Notes: generated by a model from the sequence alone, not told the origin. A stretch of DNA of 64,000 nucleotides from Pseudodesulfovibrio portus (GCF_026000375.1 NZ_AP026708.1:3260001-3324000), one strand, 5' to 3'; shown: positions 26,674-34,754, counted from the stretch's first letter. Translations and numbers: made by a program.

Positions 26674-27972
26674 ATGGGCGAAGCAGCGGAACTGCTGGTC
26701 GAACCGAAGCAGTCTGAATTAGTTGACAAGGTCAAGGGTTTGCTGCCGGAAGATGGCAACCTGAGCATGTGCCTGACCTGCGGCGCATGTTCCTCGGGGT
26801 GTCCGGCCACCGGCATGCACGGCATGGATCCGCGCAAGTTCCTCCGCTTGGCTCTTCTGGGGCAGGAGGAGGAAATCAGGTCCACGCCGTGGGTCTGGCT
26901 CTGCACCATGTGCAGACGGTGCGTGCACGCCTGCCCCATGGGGGTGGATATCCCGCAGCTGGTCTATTACACCCGGCAGTCCTGGCCGAGGGAGGAGCGC
27001 CCCAAGGGCATCCTGGGCTCCTGCGAGCAGGCTTTGAACACGTCGGGCAACAGCGCCATGGGCGCGTCCAGCGAGGACTTCAAGTTCGTCATCGAGGATG
27101 TGCTGGAAGAGGTGCGCGAGGAACAGCCGGGCATGGAAAACCTGCAGGCGCCCATCGACAAGAAGGGGGCATACTACTTCCTGAACCAGAACTCGCGCGA
27201 ACCCGTCACCGAGCCGGACGAGATGGTCCCCCTGTGGAAGATTCTCCATCTGGTCGGGGCGGACTGGACCTATTCCACCAAGGGGTGGGCCGCCGAGAAC
27301 TACTGCATGTTCCTGGCCGACGACGAGTCATGGGAAAAGGTGGTCCGGAACAAGGCCCAGGCTGTGGAGGACCTGGGATGCAAAGTCTGGCTCAACACCG
27401 AGTGAGGACACGAATTCTACGCAGTCCGGGCCGGACTGCAAAAGTTCAATGTTGAGCACAGTTTCGGGATGGAGTCCATCATCCGCCTGTATGCGAAGTG
27501 GATTCGCGAGGGCAAGCTGCCGGTCAATTCCGACTGGAACAAGGACCTGGGCGTGACCTTCACGGTCCAGGACCCCTGCCAACTGGTCCGCAAATCCCTG
27601 CATGACCCGGTGGCCGAGGACCTGCGGTTCGTGGTCAGGTCCGTGGTCGGCGAAGAGAACTTCATCGACATGTGGCCCAACAAGTCAAACAACTATTGTT
27701 GCGGCGGCGGCGGCGGATTCCTGCAATCGGGATTCGCCGAAGAGAGGAGGCAGTACGGCAGGATCAAGCTTGATCAGATTCTTCGGACCAAGGCTGATTA
27801 CTGTATCGCCCCGTGCCACAACTGCCATTCTCAGATCCATGATCTGAGCGAACATTACGAAGCCGGGTTCCCCGTGGTCCATCTGTGGACGCTCATCTGC
27901 CTCTCCCTGGGCATACTGGGGGAAAACGAGCGGGAATATCTCGGCGAGGACCTCAAGAACGTAGGGTTGTGA
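26674..27972 (+). CDS. HdrC-HdrB fusion (HdrD-like) with predicted selenocysteine at codon 244
   Basis: Read through the TGA at 27403-27405 this is a 432-residue protein. Residues 30-95 are an HdrC-type 2[4Fe-4S] part (CLTCGACSSGCP, CTMCRRCVHACP). The rest is an HdrB-like CCG part: NTE-Sec-GHEFYAVRAG, DPCQLVRK, NNYCCGGGGG near 342 and CIAPCHNCHSQ near 376. The two halves are in the same frame, with no shift, and the downstream part has no start or ribosome-binding site of its own. The paralogue just downstream has Cys at the aligned place (MPDCGGG). A hairpin fits a bacterial SECIS. Without selenocysteine insertion the product would stop at 243 residues and lose the catalytic domain. Confidence 0.85.
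27412..27447 (+). promoter_or_regulatory. Putative bacterial SECIS element
   Basis: Starting 6 bases after the TGA, a lower stem (GAATT with AGTTC) and an upper stem (GCAGTCC with GGACTGC, 27421-27439) enclose the loop GGGCC, about 23-27 bases from the TGA. Distance, size and a G at the start of the loop agree with bacterial SECIS rules that SelB reads. Confidence 0.7.
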
Positions 27973-27998
27973 CCGTCCCGAGGCAGCGGTCATGACCT

Positions 27999-28018
27999 GG
28001 GCCCCCGGGTGGGGGCCC
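27999..28018 (+). other. Intergenic hairpin
   Basis: An 8-bp GC stem (GGGCCCCC with GGGGGCCC, loop GGGT) follows the selenoprotein stop by 26 bases. It has no T tract. Confidence 0.55.
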
Positions 28019-28045
28019 GGTCATCGATCCTGCGCGTAGGGAACC

Positions 28046-28077
28046 TTCTCCGGGAGCGGTTGTCCGCTCCCGGAGAA
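28046..28077 (+). other. Second, longer intergenic hairpin
   Basis: A perfect 14-bp stem (arm TTCTCCGGGAGCGG) with loop TTGT lies 34 bases before the next gene. It resembles the hairpin at 26613 in shape and in its TTC...GG arm but again lacks a T tract, so each HdrD-like gene is preceded by one. Confidence 0.65.
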
Positions 28078-28580
28078 CCGAACGCGCGTACATCGCGCCA
28101 AGGAGTGAGTCATGACGGTCATGCCCAAGCCCATGAACCCGGACGTCCGGGAATTCCTCGACAAGTTCGATTTCAGCGCCTGTATGTCCTGCGGGACCTG
28201 TTCCAACGGGTGCCCGGTCACCGGGACGCCCGGCATGGAGGGGTGGGACACGCGCACGGCCATGCGCATGCTTGCCTACGGCATGGTGGACGAGGTGGTG
28301 GATTCCAATTTCCCCTGGCTGTGCACCGGTTGCGGGCGGTGCGCCTACTCCTGCCCCATGGGCATCGACATCCCGGCGGTCATGGCGCACATGAAGTCCC
28401 TGCGCGACCGCGACAAGGTGCCGGGCACCCTGCATCAGGGCATGCAGAACAACGTGGATACCGGCAACAACCTGGCCATATCCAGGGAGGAATACCTGGA
28501 AGGCATGGCCGAGCTGGGGGTGGATATGGCAGAGGAGTGCCCCGGCTTCTATGTTCCGGTGGACAAGGCGAACGCCAGGA

Positions 28581-28588
28581 TATTGTTT
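28581..28588. repeat. Target-site duplication, left copy
   Basis: TATTGTTT immediately left of the IS, identical to the right copy at 29298. An 8-bp duplication is usual for IS1595-family elements. Confidence 0.95.
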
Positions 28589-29297
28589 GGGGCTGTACCA
28601 GATAACTCCGTTGGGGTATCGGTATGGCAATGCGAAAGAGCCGTTTAGGTCGCGAGAAGCAGCTCCGTTTGATTGAGCATTTTGTAGCCGGGACAACAGC
28701 ACGATGTGCCGCTGATCTGGTCGGCGTGAACTTCAAAACGGCTGCGTATTACTTTCACCGGATTCGTGAAATTATAGCCGAAGAAGAGGCCAACGAAGGA
28801 ATGGCTTTCGGCGAATTTGAAGTCGATGAAAGCTATTTCGGCGGCAGGCGAAAGGGCAAACGAGGTCGTGGGGCCGCAGGGAAAGTGCCCGTGTTCGGGA
28901 TCCTTAAAAGGGGCGGGAAGGTACACACACAGGTGATTCCCGACGCCAAAGGCAAAACGCTGATGCCGATTATCCAGGAGAAGATCCAGCCCGACAGCGT
29001 TGTTTACTCAGATTGCTGGTACGGCTACAATGTCCTCGATGTGTCCGAATTCAAGCACTTCAGGATCAACCACTCCAAGTTGTTCGCCGACAGCCAGAAT
29101 CACATCAATGGGATTGAGAACTTTTGGAACCAAGCCAAACGCCACATGAGAAAATTCAACGGCATTCCTACCAAGCATTTCCATCTCTTTTTGAAGGAAT
29201 GCGAGTGGCGCTTTAACAACAGCAATCCGCGAAGGCAACTTAAACAGTTGAAACAGTGGGTTAAGAAGCATATGGGCTAGTTATCTGGTACAGCCCC
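28589..29297 (+). mobile_element. Intact IS1595-family insertion sequence, 709 bp
   Basis: The ends are perfect 18-bp inverted repeats: GGGGCTGTACCAGATAAC at 28589-28606 and its complement at 29280-29297. One transposase gene fills the element and its stop codon overlaps the right repeat. Matching 8-bp target copies on both sides show a single clean insertion. Base composition is lower in G+C than the hdr genes around it, as expected for a recent arrival. Confidence 0.96.
28624..29280 (+). CDS. IS1595-family (ISXO2-like) transposase
   Basis: A 218-residue transposase. The ISXO2-type catalytic domain has the first Asp/Glu block DESYFGGRRKGKRGRG, the second Asp in VVYSDCWYGYN, and the third block HINGIENFWNQAKRHMRKFNG, where Asn/Glu replaces the classic third acidic residue. 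Its reading frame is complete, so the element may still move. Confidence 0.95.
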   Translation: MAMRKSRLGREKQLRLIEHFVAGTTARCAADLVGVNFKTAAYYFHRIREIIAEEEANEGMAFGEFEVDESYFGGRRKGKRGRGAAGKVPVFGILKRGGKVHTQVIPDAKGKTLMPIIQEKIQPDSVVYSDCWYGYNVLDVSEFKHFRINHSKLFADSQNHINGIENFWNQAKRHMRKFNGIPTKHFHLFLKECEWRFNNSNPRRQLKQLKQWVKKHMG

Positions 29298-29305
29298 TAT
29301 TGTTT
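29298..29305. repeat. Target-site duplication, right copy
   Basis: TATTGTTT directly right of the IS, matching 28581-28588. Confidence 0.95.
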
Positions 29306-30168
29306 TTCCCCAACTCCAAGGAAGTTTACGGCGATTTCGAAGACCAATTCTGGTGGTGGAGAATATTTTATGCCGCCCGTGAGGACTGGACCGTGCCGAG
29401 CGAGGGGTGGGAGGCCGTGGACTGGGCGTTGTTCACGGGCAACTACGCGGCCAACAGAAAACTGGCCAAGCGCAAGATCGACTTCATGCAGAAGTACAAC
29501 ATCGAGCGCATGATCATGCCGGACTGCGGCGGCGGGTCCTACGGCTGCCGCAAGGGGATGGAAACGTGTGTCGTCGAGGACCCCAACAACGAGGTGGGGT
29601 TCACCTATCTCTACGACTATCTTGTTCAGGTCATCCGCGAGGGGCGCATCAAGCTCGACAAGTCGGTCAACGCGGGCAAGCGGTTCACCTGGCACGACTC
29701 CTGTAAGCACGGTCGGGAACTGGCGCGCCATTTCGGCAAGGGGTATTACGACGAGCCCAGGTGGATCGTCCGGCAGTGCGTGGACGATTTCGCGGACATG
29801 ACGCCGAGCCGGGGACTCAATTACTGCTGCGGCGCGGGCGGCGGCATGTGGCCCATGCCCTTCGAGGACGAGTCCGCGCACCATGCCCGGCACAAGTACG
29901 AGCAGATCAAGCGCACCGGCGCGGACGTGGTGGTGGTCGGCTGTTCAAACTGCCGGGACCAGATCATGAAGCGTATCCCCAAGTATTACACTGACTACAA
30001 ATACGAGGTGAAGTACATCTGGCAACTGGTGGCCGAGACCCTGGTACTGGAGCCGTGGGAGGAGGAGATGGTCGCCCGCGCCAACGAGCTGGCCGACGCT
30101 CAGTGGAAGCAGTTCGGCGTGGACCTGGACGCCATGGAATACTGACCGGCCCAACGGCTGTGAAAAGT

Positions 30169-30207
30169 AACCCCGCCCCTCTGCGAAGAAGGGCGGGGTT
30201 TCCTTTT
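30169..30207 (+). terminator. Rho-independent terminator of the hdr region
   Basis: AACCCCGCCC pairs with GGGCGGGGTT across a 12-base loop and is followed by a T-rich run (TTTCCTTTT). It comes 23 bases after the stop of the disrupted fusion gene. Confidence 0.88.
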
Positions 30208-30228
30208 CGTGGCGTTATCCCCGGTTGG

Positions 30229-30519
30229 TTAGATGATGGCGTCGACGACGATGCCTTTGGCGTGTCCGCCGAGGACGCTGGTTTGGAAGTCATAGCTTTG
30301 GGCCATGCCGGTCTTGTCTTCCGACGAGGACCCGGGGTTCATGTAGTCCAAGGTTTTGGAAACGAGCGACGCTTCGGCGGAGACCTTGTCCACCGGGGCG
30401 AGGCTGGAGCCACTGCCTGAATCGTTCATGTAGTCCAGGGTCTTGGAAACCACGGCGGCGCCGAATGTCTCTTGATCAAAAGGCGTGTAGCCTCCAAGAC
30501 CGCCGAGTGCCATGGTCAT
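30229..30519 (-). CDS. Small repeat-containing protein of unknown function
   Basis: A 96-residue protein that I do not recognise. The motif VSKTLDYMN occurs twice (about residues 24-32 and 53-61), each followed by a Gly/Ser-rich linker. No signal peptide or membrane segment is present. A strong GGAGGG site lies 8 bases before ATG 30519, so translation is likely. It stands alone, tail-to-tail with the hdr terminator. Confidence 0.7.
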   Translation of the reverse strand: MTMALGGLGGYTPFDQETFGAAVVSKTLDYMNDSGSGSSLAPVDKVSAEASLVSKTLDYMNPGSSSEDKTGMAQSYDFQTSVLGGHAKGIVVDAII

Positions 30520-30648
30520 AAAGTGTACCCTCCCTAGCCAATAGGCCGGAAATAACGCCTATCCGCCATATCGACGGTATCCTCCATATCTTTAGGGCGA
30601 TGTTGAGAAAAAAACCGGGCCGGGTTATGCCTTGGTCATGGAGGGCTT

Positions 30649-30837
30649 ATGTCTTTCGAGGTCGGTTTTTTCGTGATGGCGGTCGTCGCCAGTCTCGGGG
30701 TCGGTGTCCTGCTGTACCGTTGGCAGCGGCCCAAGCTGACCTTGCCGTACCTGTTGCTGGCCGTCGCCGGATCGATTTTTGCGCTGTACTACATCCTGCA
30801 TGTGGTCTTCGGCTCCGGTCGGACCGGATGGCCTTGA
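30649..30837 (+). CDS. Small two-helix membrane protein
   Basis: A 62-residue protein with two hydrophobic helices (about 5-23 and 32-53) separated by the basic loop YRWQRPK. It has GGAGGG 4 bases upstream of ATG. The following 54-codon frame looks like a shortened copy of it. I do not recognise the family. Confidence 0.5.
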   Translation: MSFEVGFFVMAVVASLGVGVLLYRWQRPKLTLPYLLLAVAGSIFALYYILHVVFGSGRTGWP

Positions 30838-30853
30838 TGAGGGGAGGGAAATC

Positions 30854-31018
30854 ATGAATGAGGTCCTGATGGCGGTCATTGCCCTGGCGGTGGGCATCGC
30901 CGTGGCCGGGGGGCTGGCCTGGAAGCTCAAGAAAAGCTGTGTGCCGTGAGTCCTGATGTACACGGGCATCGGCGCAGGTGTCGCCGTCTTTTACGTTTTG
31001 AAATATGTCTTCCGCTAG
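30854..31018 (+). pseudogene. Second small two-helix membrane protein frame, interrupted by TGA
   Basis: From ATG 30854 (GGGAGGG upstream) a 31-residue helix runs to a TGA at 30947. The same frame continues with a second hydrophobic helix (YTGIGAGVAVFYVLKYVF) to a TAG at 31018. The layout of helix, basic loop (KLKKS), helix and the end YVLKYVFR mirror the gene just before (YILHVVFG), so this looks like a tandem copy broken by a nonsense codon. No SECIS-like hairpin is evident. It overlaps the mazG stop by 4 bases. Confidence 0.4.
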
Positions 31019-31815
31019 AGGGAGCCGTCTTCCTTCACCTCGTCCCAGAGCGCGTTCATGGCGTCCAGGTCCAGGTCGGGCAGCGACATGCCGCGTGATT
31101 CGGCCAGCTCTTCCATCATGCCGAAGCGTTTCAGGAATTTCTGGTTGGCAAAGGCCAGGGCCGAGTTGGCCTTGATGCCCTTGCGCCGACCGAGTTCGAC
31201 CAGGGTGAACAGGTAGTCGCCGAACTCCTCCTCGGAGGCCTCGGCGTCGCCTGCTGCCTGCGCATCCTTCCATTCCTTCCATTCCCCTTCGAGCTGCGCC
31301 TCCACGGCCTCGTCCGAATCCCAGGTGAACTTGTTGCGGGCGGCCTTGGAGTTGATGCGGTATGCCTTGAGCAGGGGGGGCAGCCCGCCGGGCAGGGAAT
31401 CGAATACGCCTTTCCTGCCGGTCTTCTTGTTTTCTTCGCGTTTGATGGCTTCCCAGGTGTCGAGGATGGCGTTGACGTCCTTGGTCTGCGCGTCCTCGAA
31501 TACGTGCGGGTGACGGCTGATCATCTTGGCCGCGCTGTATCGGATGGACTCGGCCAGGGTGTGCGCGCCGTCCCGCTCGTAGAGGGTGGCGATGAACAGG
31601 ATGATGAACATGACGTCGCCCAGCTCTTCCATGGCCTCGCGCGCGTCGCCCTGGCGGATGCCTTCGATCAGTTCGAAGGTCTCTTCGGCCAGGTAGTCGC
31701 ACATGGAGCGGGGGGTCTGCTCCTTGTCCCAGGGGCAGCCGTTCGGCGCGAGCAGGGCGTCGATGACGCCGAGAAGTTCCTGCATGGCCGCTGCGGCGTC
31801 ATGGTGATCGCTCAT
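31015..31815 (-). CDS. mazG: Nucleoside triphosphate pyrophosphohydrolase MazG
   Basis: A 266-residue MazG that hydrolyses (d)NTPs to monophosphates and pyrophosphate. CPWDKEQTPRSM and the Mg-binding helices EETFELIEGI and EELGDVMF form the N-terminal domain; a second, weaker MazG domain follows with EEEFGDYLFTLVELGR. The two-domain length is normal. Confidence 0.93.
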   Translation of the reverse strand: MSDHHDAAAAMQELLGVIDALLAPNGCPWDKEQTPRSMCDYLAEETFELIEGIRQGDAREAMEELGDVMFIILFIATLYERDGAHTLAESIRYSAAKMISRHPHVFEDAQTKDVNAILDTWEAIKREENKKTGRKGVFDSLPGGLPPLLKAYRINSKAARNKFTWDSDEAVEAQLEGEWKEWKDAQAAGDAEASEEEFGDYLFTLVELGRRKGIKANSALAFANQKFLKRFGMMEELAESRGMSLPDLDLDAMNALWDEVKEDGSL

Positions 31816-31860
31816 GGCGAGGTCTCCTTCGGAAGATGAGAGTGTGTCGGACGCCCGGAC

Positions 31861-32391
31861 CTATTCGGCCGTGTCGCCCTCGTCGATTCCCAGGACGCCC
31901 CTTGCGGAATCAAGGGCCTCCTGCGGGTTGGGAATGTCGATGTATTCCCCGAGCTTGTCAACAAGGTGCTGGGCCTGAGGCGCGATGGCCGACTGGGTGA
32001 GGATGTCCGAATTCGGGGCGAACGTCTGCAGGAACATGAGTCCGATCAGGCCGATGAGTACGCCTTCGAGCAGGCCGAACACGCCGCCTGCGGTCCGGTC
32101 GACCCAGCCGAGGAGGGTGATCTCGAGCATGGTCCTTATGAGCTTGGCAACGAGCCAGACCAGAATCAGGGTGCCCACGAATATGATGGAATACGACAGT
32201 ACGCCAACGGTCATCTCACTGTCGATGTAGAGCGCCAGGTGCGGCTGGAGCAGGTGGTCGAAGTTGGAAGCCAGGACCACGGCCAGGACAACGGCGATCA
32301 GGGACAGGATTTCCTGGACCAATCCGCGGAAGAATCCGCGCAGGAGGAACAGGGCGACGATGCAGATGAGAATGATATCGAGAAAATTCAT
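31861..32391 (-). CDS. CvpA-family membrane protein
   Basis: A 176-residue protein with four hydrophobic helices and the CvpA pattern (NFLDIILICIVALFLLRGFFRG shown by its ends NFLDIIL and RGFFRGLVQEI; LLGWVDRTAGGVFGLLEG). I set the start at ATG 32391 because the upstream extension is not family-like. E. coli CvpA is linked to colicin V production and envelope functions; the role here is unknown. Confidence 0.85.
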   Translation of the reverse strand: MNFLDIILICIVALFLLRGFFRGLVQEILSLIAVVLAVVLASNFDHLLQPHLALYIDSEMTVGVLSYSIIFVGTLILVWLVAKLIRTMLEITLLGWVDRTAGGVFGLLEGVLIGLIGLMFLQTFAPNSDILTQSAIAPQAQHLVDKLGEYIDIPNPQEALDSARGVLGIDEGDTAE

Positions 32392-32578
32392 TCGGTTCGT
32401 CCTTGGGTAGTGTGATTGCCCTCTCTGGGAATAGGGACTAGCAAACTGTCGAAGAAATGTGAACCTGAACACCGTTTTTTTTCTTTCACGGAATCTGTAA
32501 ACCGGGCGCGGGCTTGTGCCGGGAGCGGAACTCGGCTACAGGAACATCAGTCACCTGTCATTTCACAAGGAGAGGCGA

Positions 32579-33148
32579 ATGCAGGTTCACGAAACGGGTT
32601 TTTCCGGCCTTCTCGTCCTGGAGCCGAGGGTGTTCCAGGATGAGCGGGGTTTTTTCCTGGAGAGCTACAGCAGGGAAGCGTTCGGGAAGCTCGGCATCGA
32701 CTGCGAGTTTGTTCAGGACAACCACGCTTACTCAAGGGATGTCGGCGTGTTGCGCGGTTTTCACTTCCAGGCGCCCCCTGCGGCACAGGCCAAACTGGTT
32801 TGGGTGACCCGCGGCGCGGTCCTGGACGTGGTCGTGGACCTGCGAAAGGGTTCGCCGACCTTCGGCAAGTGGCGGCACGTCATCCTGAGCGCCGCCAACT
32901 TCAAGCGGATGTTCATCCCGCACGGCTTCGGCCATGCGTATGTGACCATCATGCCCGACACCGAATTCCAGTATAAGGTCGACGCGCCGTACGCCCCCGA
33001 GACCGAGGGCGGCATCGTCTGGGACGATCCCGACATCGCCATGGAGTGGGCGGTTGCCCTGCGGGGGCGCGAGCCCGTCATGTCCGAAAAGGACAAGCGG
33101 CTCCCGAGGCTGGCCGATTTCGACTCTCCTTTCATTTATGAGGATTAA
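32579..33148 (+). CDS. rfbC: dTDP-4-dehydrorhamnose 3,5-epimerase
   Basis: A 189-residue RmlC-type cupin for dTDP-L-rhamnose synthesis. The catalytic His lies in LRGFHFQ, with the conserved LVWVTRGAVLDVVVDLRKGS strand and the IPHGFGHAY segment. The start has AAGGAG 7 bases upstream. manC follows after 3 bases, so the pair may serve polysaccharide precursor supply; the other rml genes are not in the window. Confidence 0.93.
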   Translation: MQVHETGFSGLLVLEPRVFQDERGFFLESYSREAFGKLGIDCEFVQDNHAYSRDVGVLRGFHFQAPPAAQAKLVWVTRGAVLDVVVDLRKGSPTFGKWRHVILSAANFKRMFIPHGFGHAYVTIMPDTEFQYKVDAPYAPETEGGIVWDDPDIAMEWAVALRGREPVMSEKDKRLPRLADFDSPFIYED

Positions 33149-33151
33149 TTC

Positions 33152-34582
33152 ATGTCCGACGCCGAAATGAGCCGGGACGGTTTTGCCGCGCCGTGCCATG
33201 CCATCATACTTGCCGGGGGCTCAGGCACCCGGCTGTGGCCCCTGTCCCGGAACCTGATGCCCAAACAGCTTCTCGTCCTGGGCGGGGAGACCACCCTGTT
33301 GCAGCAGACGGTTTCCCGCGTGCTGGAAGCCTTTGCTCCCTCCCGCATCTGGATCGTCACCAACGAGGAGCACGTCTTCGAGGTGCGCAAGCAGGCGGCG
33401 GTCATCGACCCGGCCCTGGAGGGCCAGGTCCTTGCCGAGCCCCTTGGACGGAACACGCTGCCCGCCATCATGCTCGGCCTGGACAGGGTGGTCATGGAAG
33501 ACGAGTCCGCCCTGGCCGCGGTTTTTCCGTCCGACCATCTGGTCCGGGACACCGGTGCGTGGGTCCGGGACCTGCAACGCGCCTCCCGCCTGGCCGCCGA
33601 GAAGAAGTTCGTCACTTTCGGGGTGGAGCCGCACAAGCCGGAGACCGGCTACGGCTACATCGCCCTGGGAACGGAGCTGGGGGAGAACGCCTATACCGTG
33701 GACGGGTTCGTGGAGAAGCCGGACTATGCGACCGCCACCCGGTTCATCCAGGAAGGAAGTCATCTTTGGAATTCCGGGATGTTTCTCTTTTCGGCCCGTC
33801 ATTTCCTGACCCAGGTGGCCCGGTGCGAGCCGCAACTCTGGGATTGGTGGATGGCCCGGGAGGAAAAGCCCCTGGTGGAGGGATATCGCGATATCCCGAA
33901 TATTTCCGTGGACTACGGCGTGGTCGAAAAGATCGACAACATCTCCGTGGTCCGGGCCGGTTTCGACTGGGACGACCTCGGCAGCTGGGAGGCCATGTAC
34001 CGGCTGGGAGACAAGGACGCCGACGGCAACGTGATCAAGGGCGACGTCCTGGCCATCGACTGCAGGAACTCCCTGCTCATCAGCGAGGGCGGCAAGCTGG
34101 CCGCCGTTGGCCTATCTGATATGATTATGGTCCAGACGCGGGACGCCACCCTGACCTGTCCCATGCCGCACGTCCAGGCGGTGCGAGACGTGGTGGCGGC
34201 CCTCAAGGAGCAGGGCAGTCAACTGGTGGAAAGCCACGTCACGGTGCATCGCCCCTGGGGCAACTACACCGTGCTGGAAGAGGGGCCGCAGTACAAGATC
34301 AAGCGTATCCAGGTGCTTCCGGGAGCGCGGTTGAGTTCCCAGATGCATCATCACCGCAGCGAGCATTGGGTGGTGGTCTCGGGCACCGCCGAGGTTGAGG
34401 TGGACAACAAGCCGGTGATCCTGGTGGAAAACCAGTTCGTGGACATCCCCAAGGCGTCGCAGCATCGTCTGGCCAATCCCGGCAAGGTGTTGCTGGATAT
34501 CATCGAGATTCAGAGCGGCCCGTATCTGGAGGAGGACGACATCGTTAGATTCGATGACGTCTACGGCAGGGTCGAGAAATAA
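33152..34582 (+). CDS. manC: Mannose-1-phosphate guanylyltransferase / mannose-6-phosphate isomerase
   Basis: A 476-residue bifunctional type II enzyme that makes GDP-mannose and interconverts Man-6-P and Fru-6-P. The nucleotidyltransferase part has LAGGSGTRLWPLSR and FVEKP; the C-terminal cupin part has HRPWGNY, the metal-site region QMHHHRSEHW and the usual VVSGTAEVEV strand. It overlaps no neighbour and ends before a long promoter region. Confidence 0.93.
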   Translation: MSDAEMSRDGFAAPCHAIILAGGSGTRLWPLSRNLMPKQLLVLGGETTLLQQTVSRVLEAFAPSRIWIVTNEEHVFEVRKQAAVIDPALEGQVLAEPLGRNTLPAIMLGLDRVVMEDESALAAVFPSDHLVRDTGAWVRDLQRASRLAAEKKFVTFGVEPHKPETGYGYIALGTELGENAYTVDGFVEKPDYATATRFIQEGSHLWNSGMFLFSARHFLTQVARCEPQLWDWWMAREEKPLVEGYRDIPNISVDYGVVEKIDNISVVRAGFDWDDLGSWEAMYRLGDKDADGNVIKGDVLAIDCRNSLLISEGGKLAAVGLSDMIMVQTRDATLTCPMPHVQAVRDVVAALKEQGSQLVESHVTVHRPWGNYTVLEEGPQYKIKRIQVLPGARLSSQMHHHRSEHWVVVSGTAEVEVDNKPVILVENQFVDIPKASQHRLANPGKVLLDIIEIQSGPYLEEDDIVRFDDVYGRVEK

Positions 34583-34667
34583 CCCGATACGTGAATAATG
34601 CCGCATATTCGATTGATATGACAGTTGTTTTTCGCTTTCGAGAGATCGTGAAAATTTTCATATTCTC

Positions 34668-34697
34668 TTGACACGAAAACGATTGGTGCCGTATGGA
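34668..34697 (+). promoter_or_regulatory. Possible sigma-70 promoter of the qrc operon
   Basis: TTGACA (34668) and TATGGA (34692) are 18 bases apart, about 60 bases before the qrcA start. A 12-bp palindrome TGAAAATTTTCA lies just upstream at 34649. The -10 match is weak. Confidence 0.4.
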
Positions 34698-34754
34698 AAC
34701 GTAGTTCAATTGGTGTGATTTTCACATTAACTTTAGAGTGATGGGGCAAAGGTT

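Larger units (their letters stand above)
28112..30145 (+). pseudogene. HdrC-HdrB fusion gene (HdrD-like) disrupted by an insertion sequence
   Basis: Two parts of one gene, 28112-28588 and 29306-30145, flank an IS. Joining them across one copy of the 8-bp duplication restores a frame of 438 residues (the junction reads ARILFFPNSKEVYGDF). The N-terminal part has CMSCGTCSNGCP and CTGCGRCAYSCP; the C-terminal part has MPDCGGGSYGC, HDSCKHG, NYCCGAGGG and VGCSNC. It is a paralogue of the gene upstream but has Cys where that one has selenocysteine. As it stands, translation enters the IS and stops at 28648 after 178 residues, leaving only the ferredoxin half. The 3' part has no start signal. The break looks recent since both halves are otherwise intact. 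Confidence 0.95.

Noticed and set aside
26674-27405. Separate short ferredoxin gene ending at the TGA, with a second gene from 27469
   Set aside because: Both parts are in one frame, the second part has no ribosome-binding site and would begin inside a CCG domain, and the paralogue is a single fusion protein.
27403-27405. TGA as a plain nonsense mutation
   Set aside because: The downstream half is intact, the residue aligns with a conserved Cys, and a SECIS-like hairpin follows. A recent mutation cannot be fully excluded without the genome's Sec genes.
33880-33897. 18-bp perfect palindrome inside manC (half-site GGGATATCG)
   Set aside because: It lies in well-conserved coding sequence, has no promoter nearby, and shares only ATATCGCGATAT-like bases with the palindrome at 12844. 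Chance is the simplest reading.
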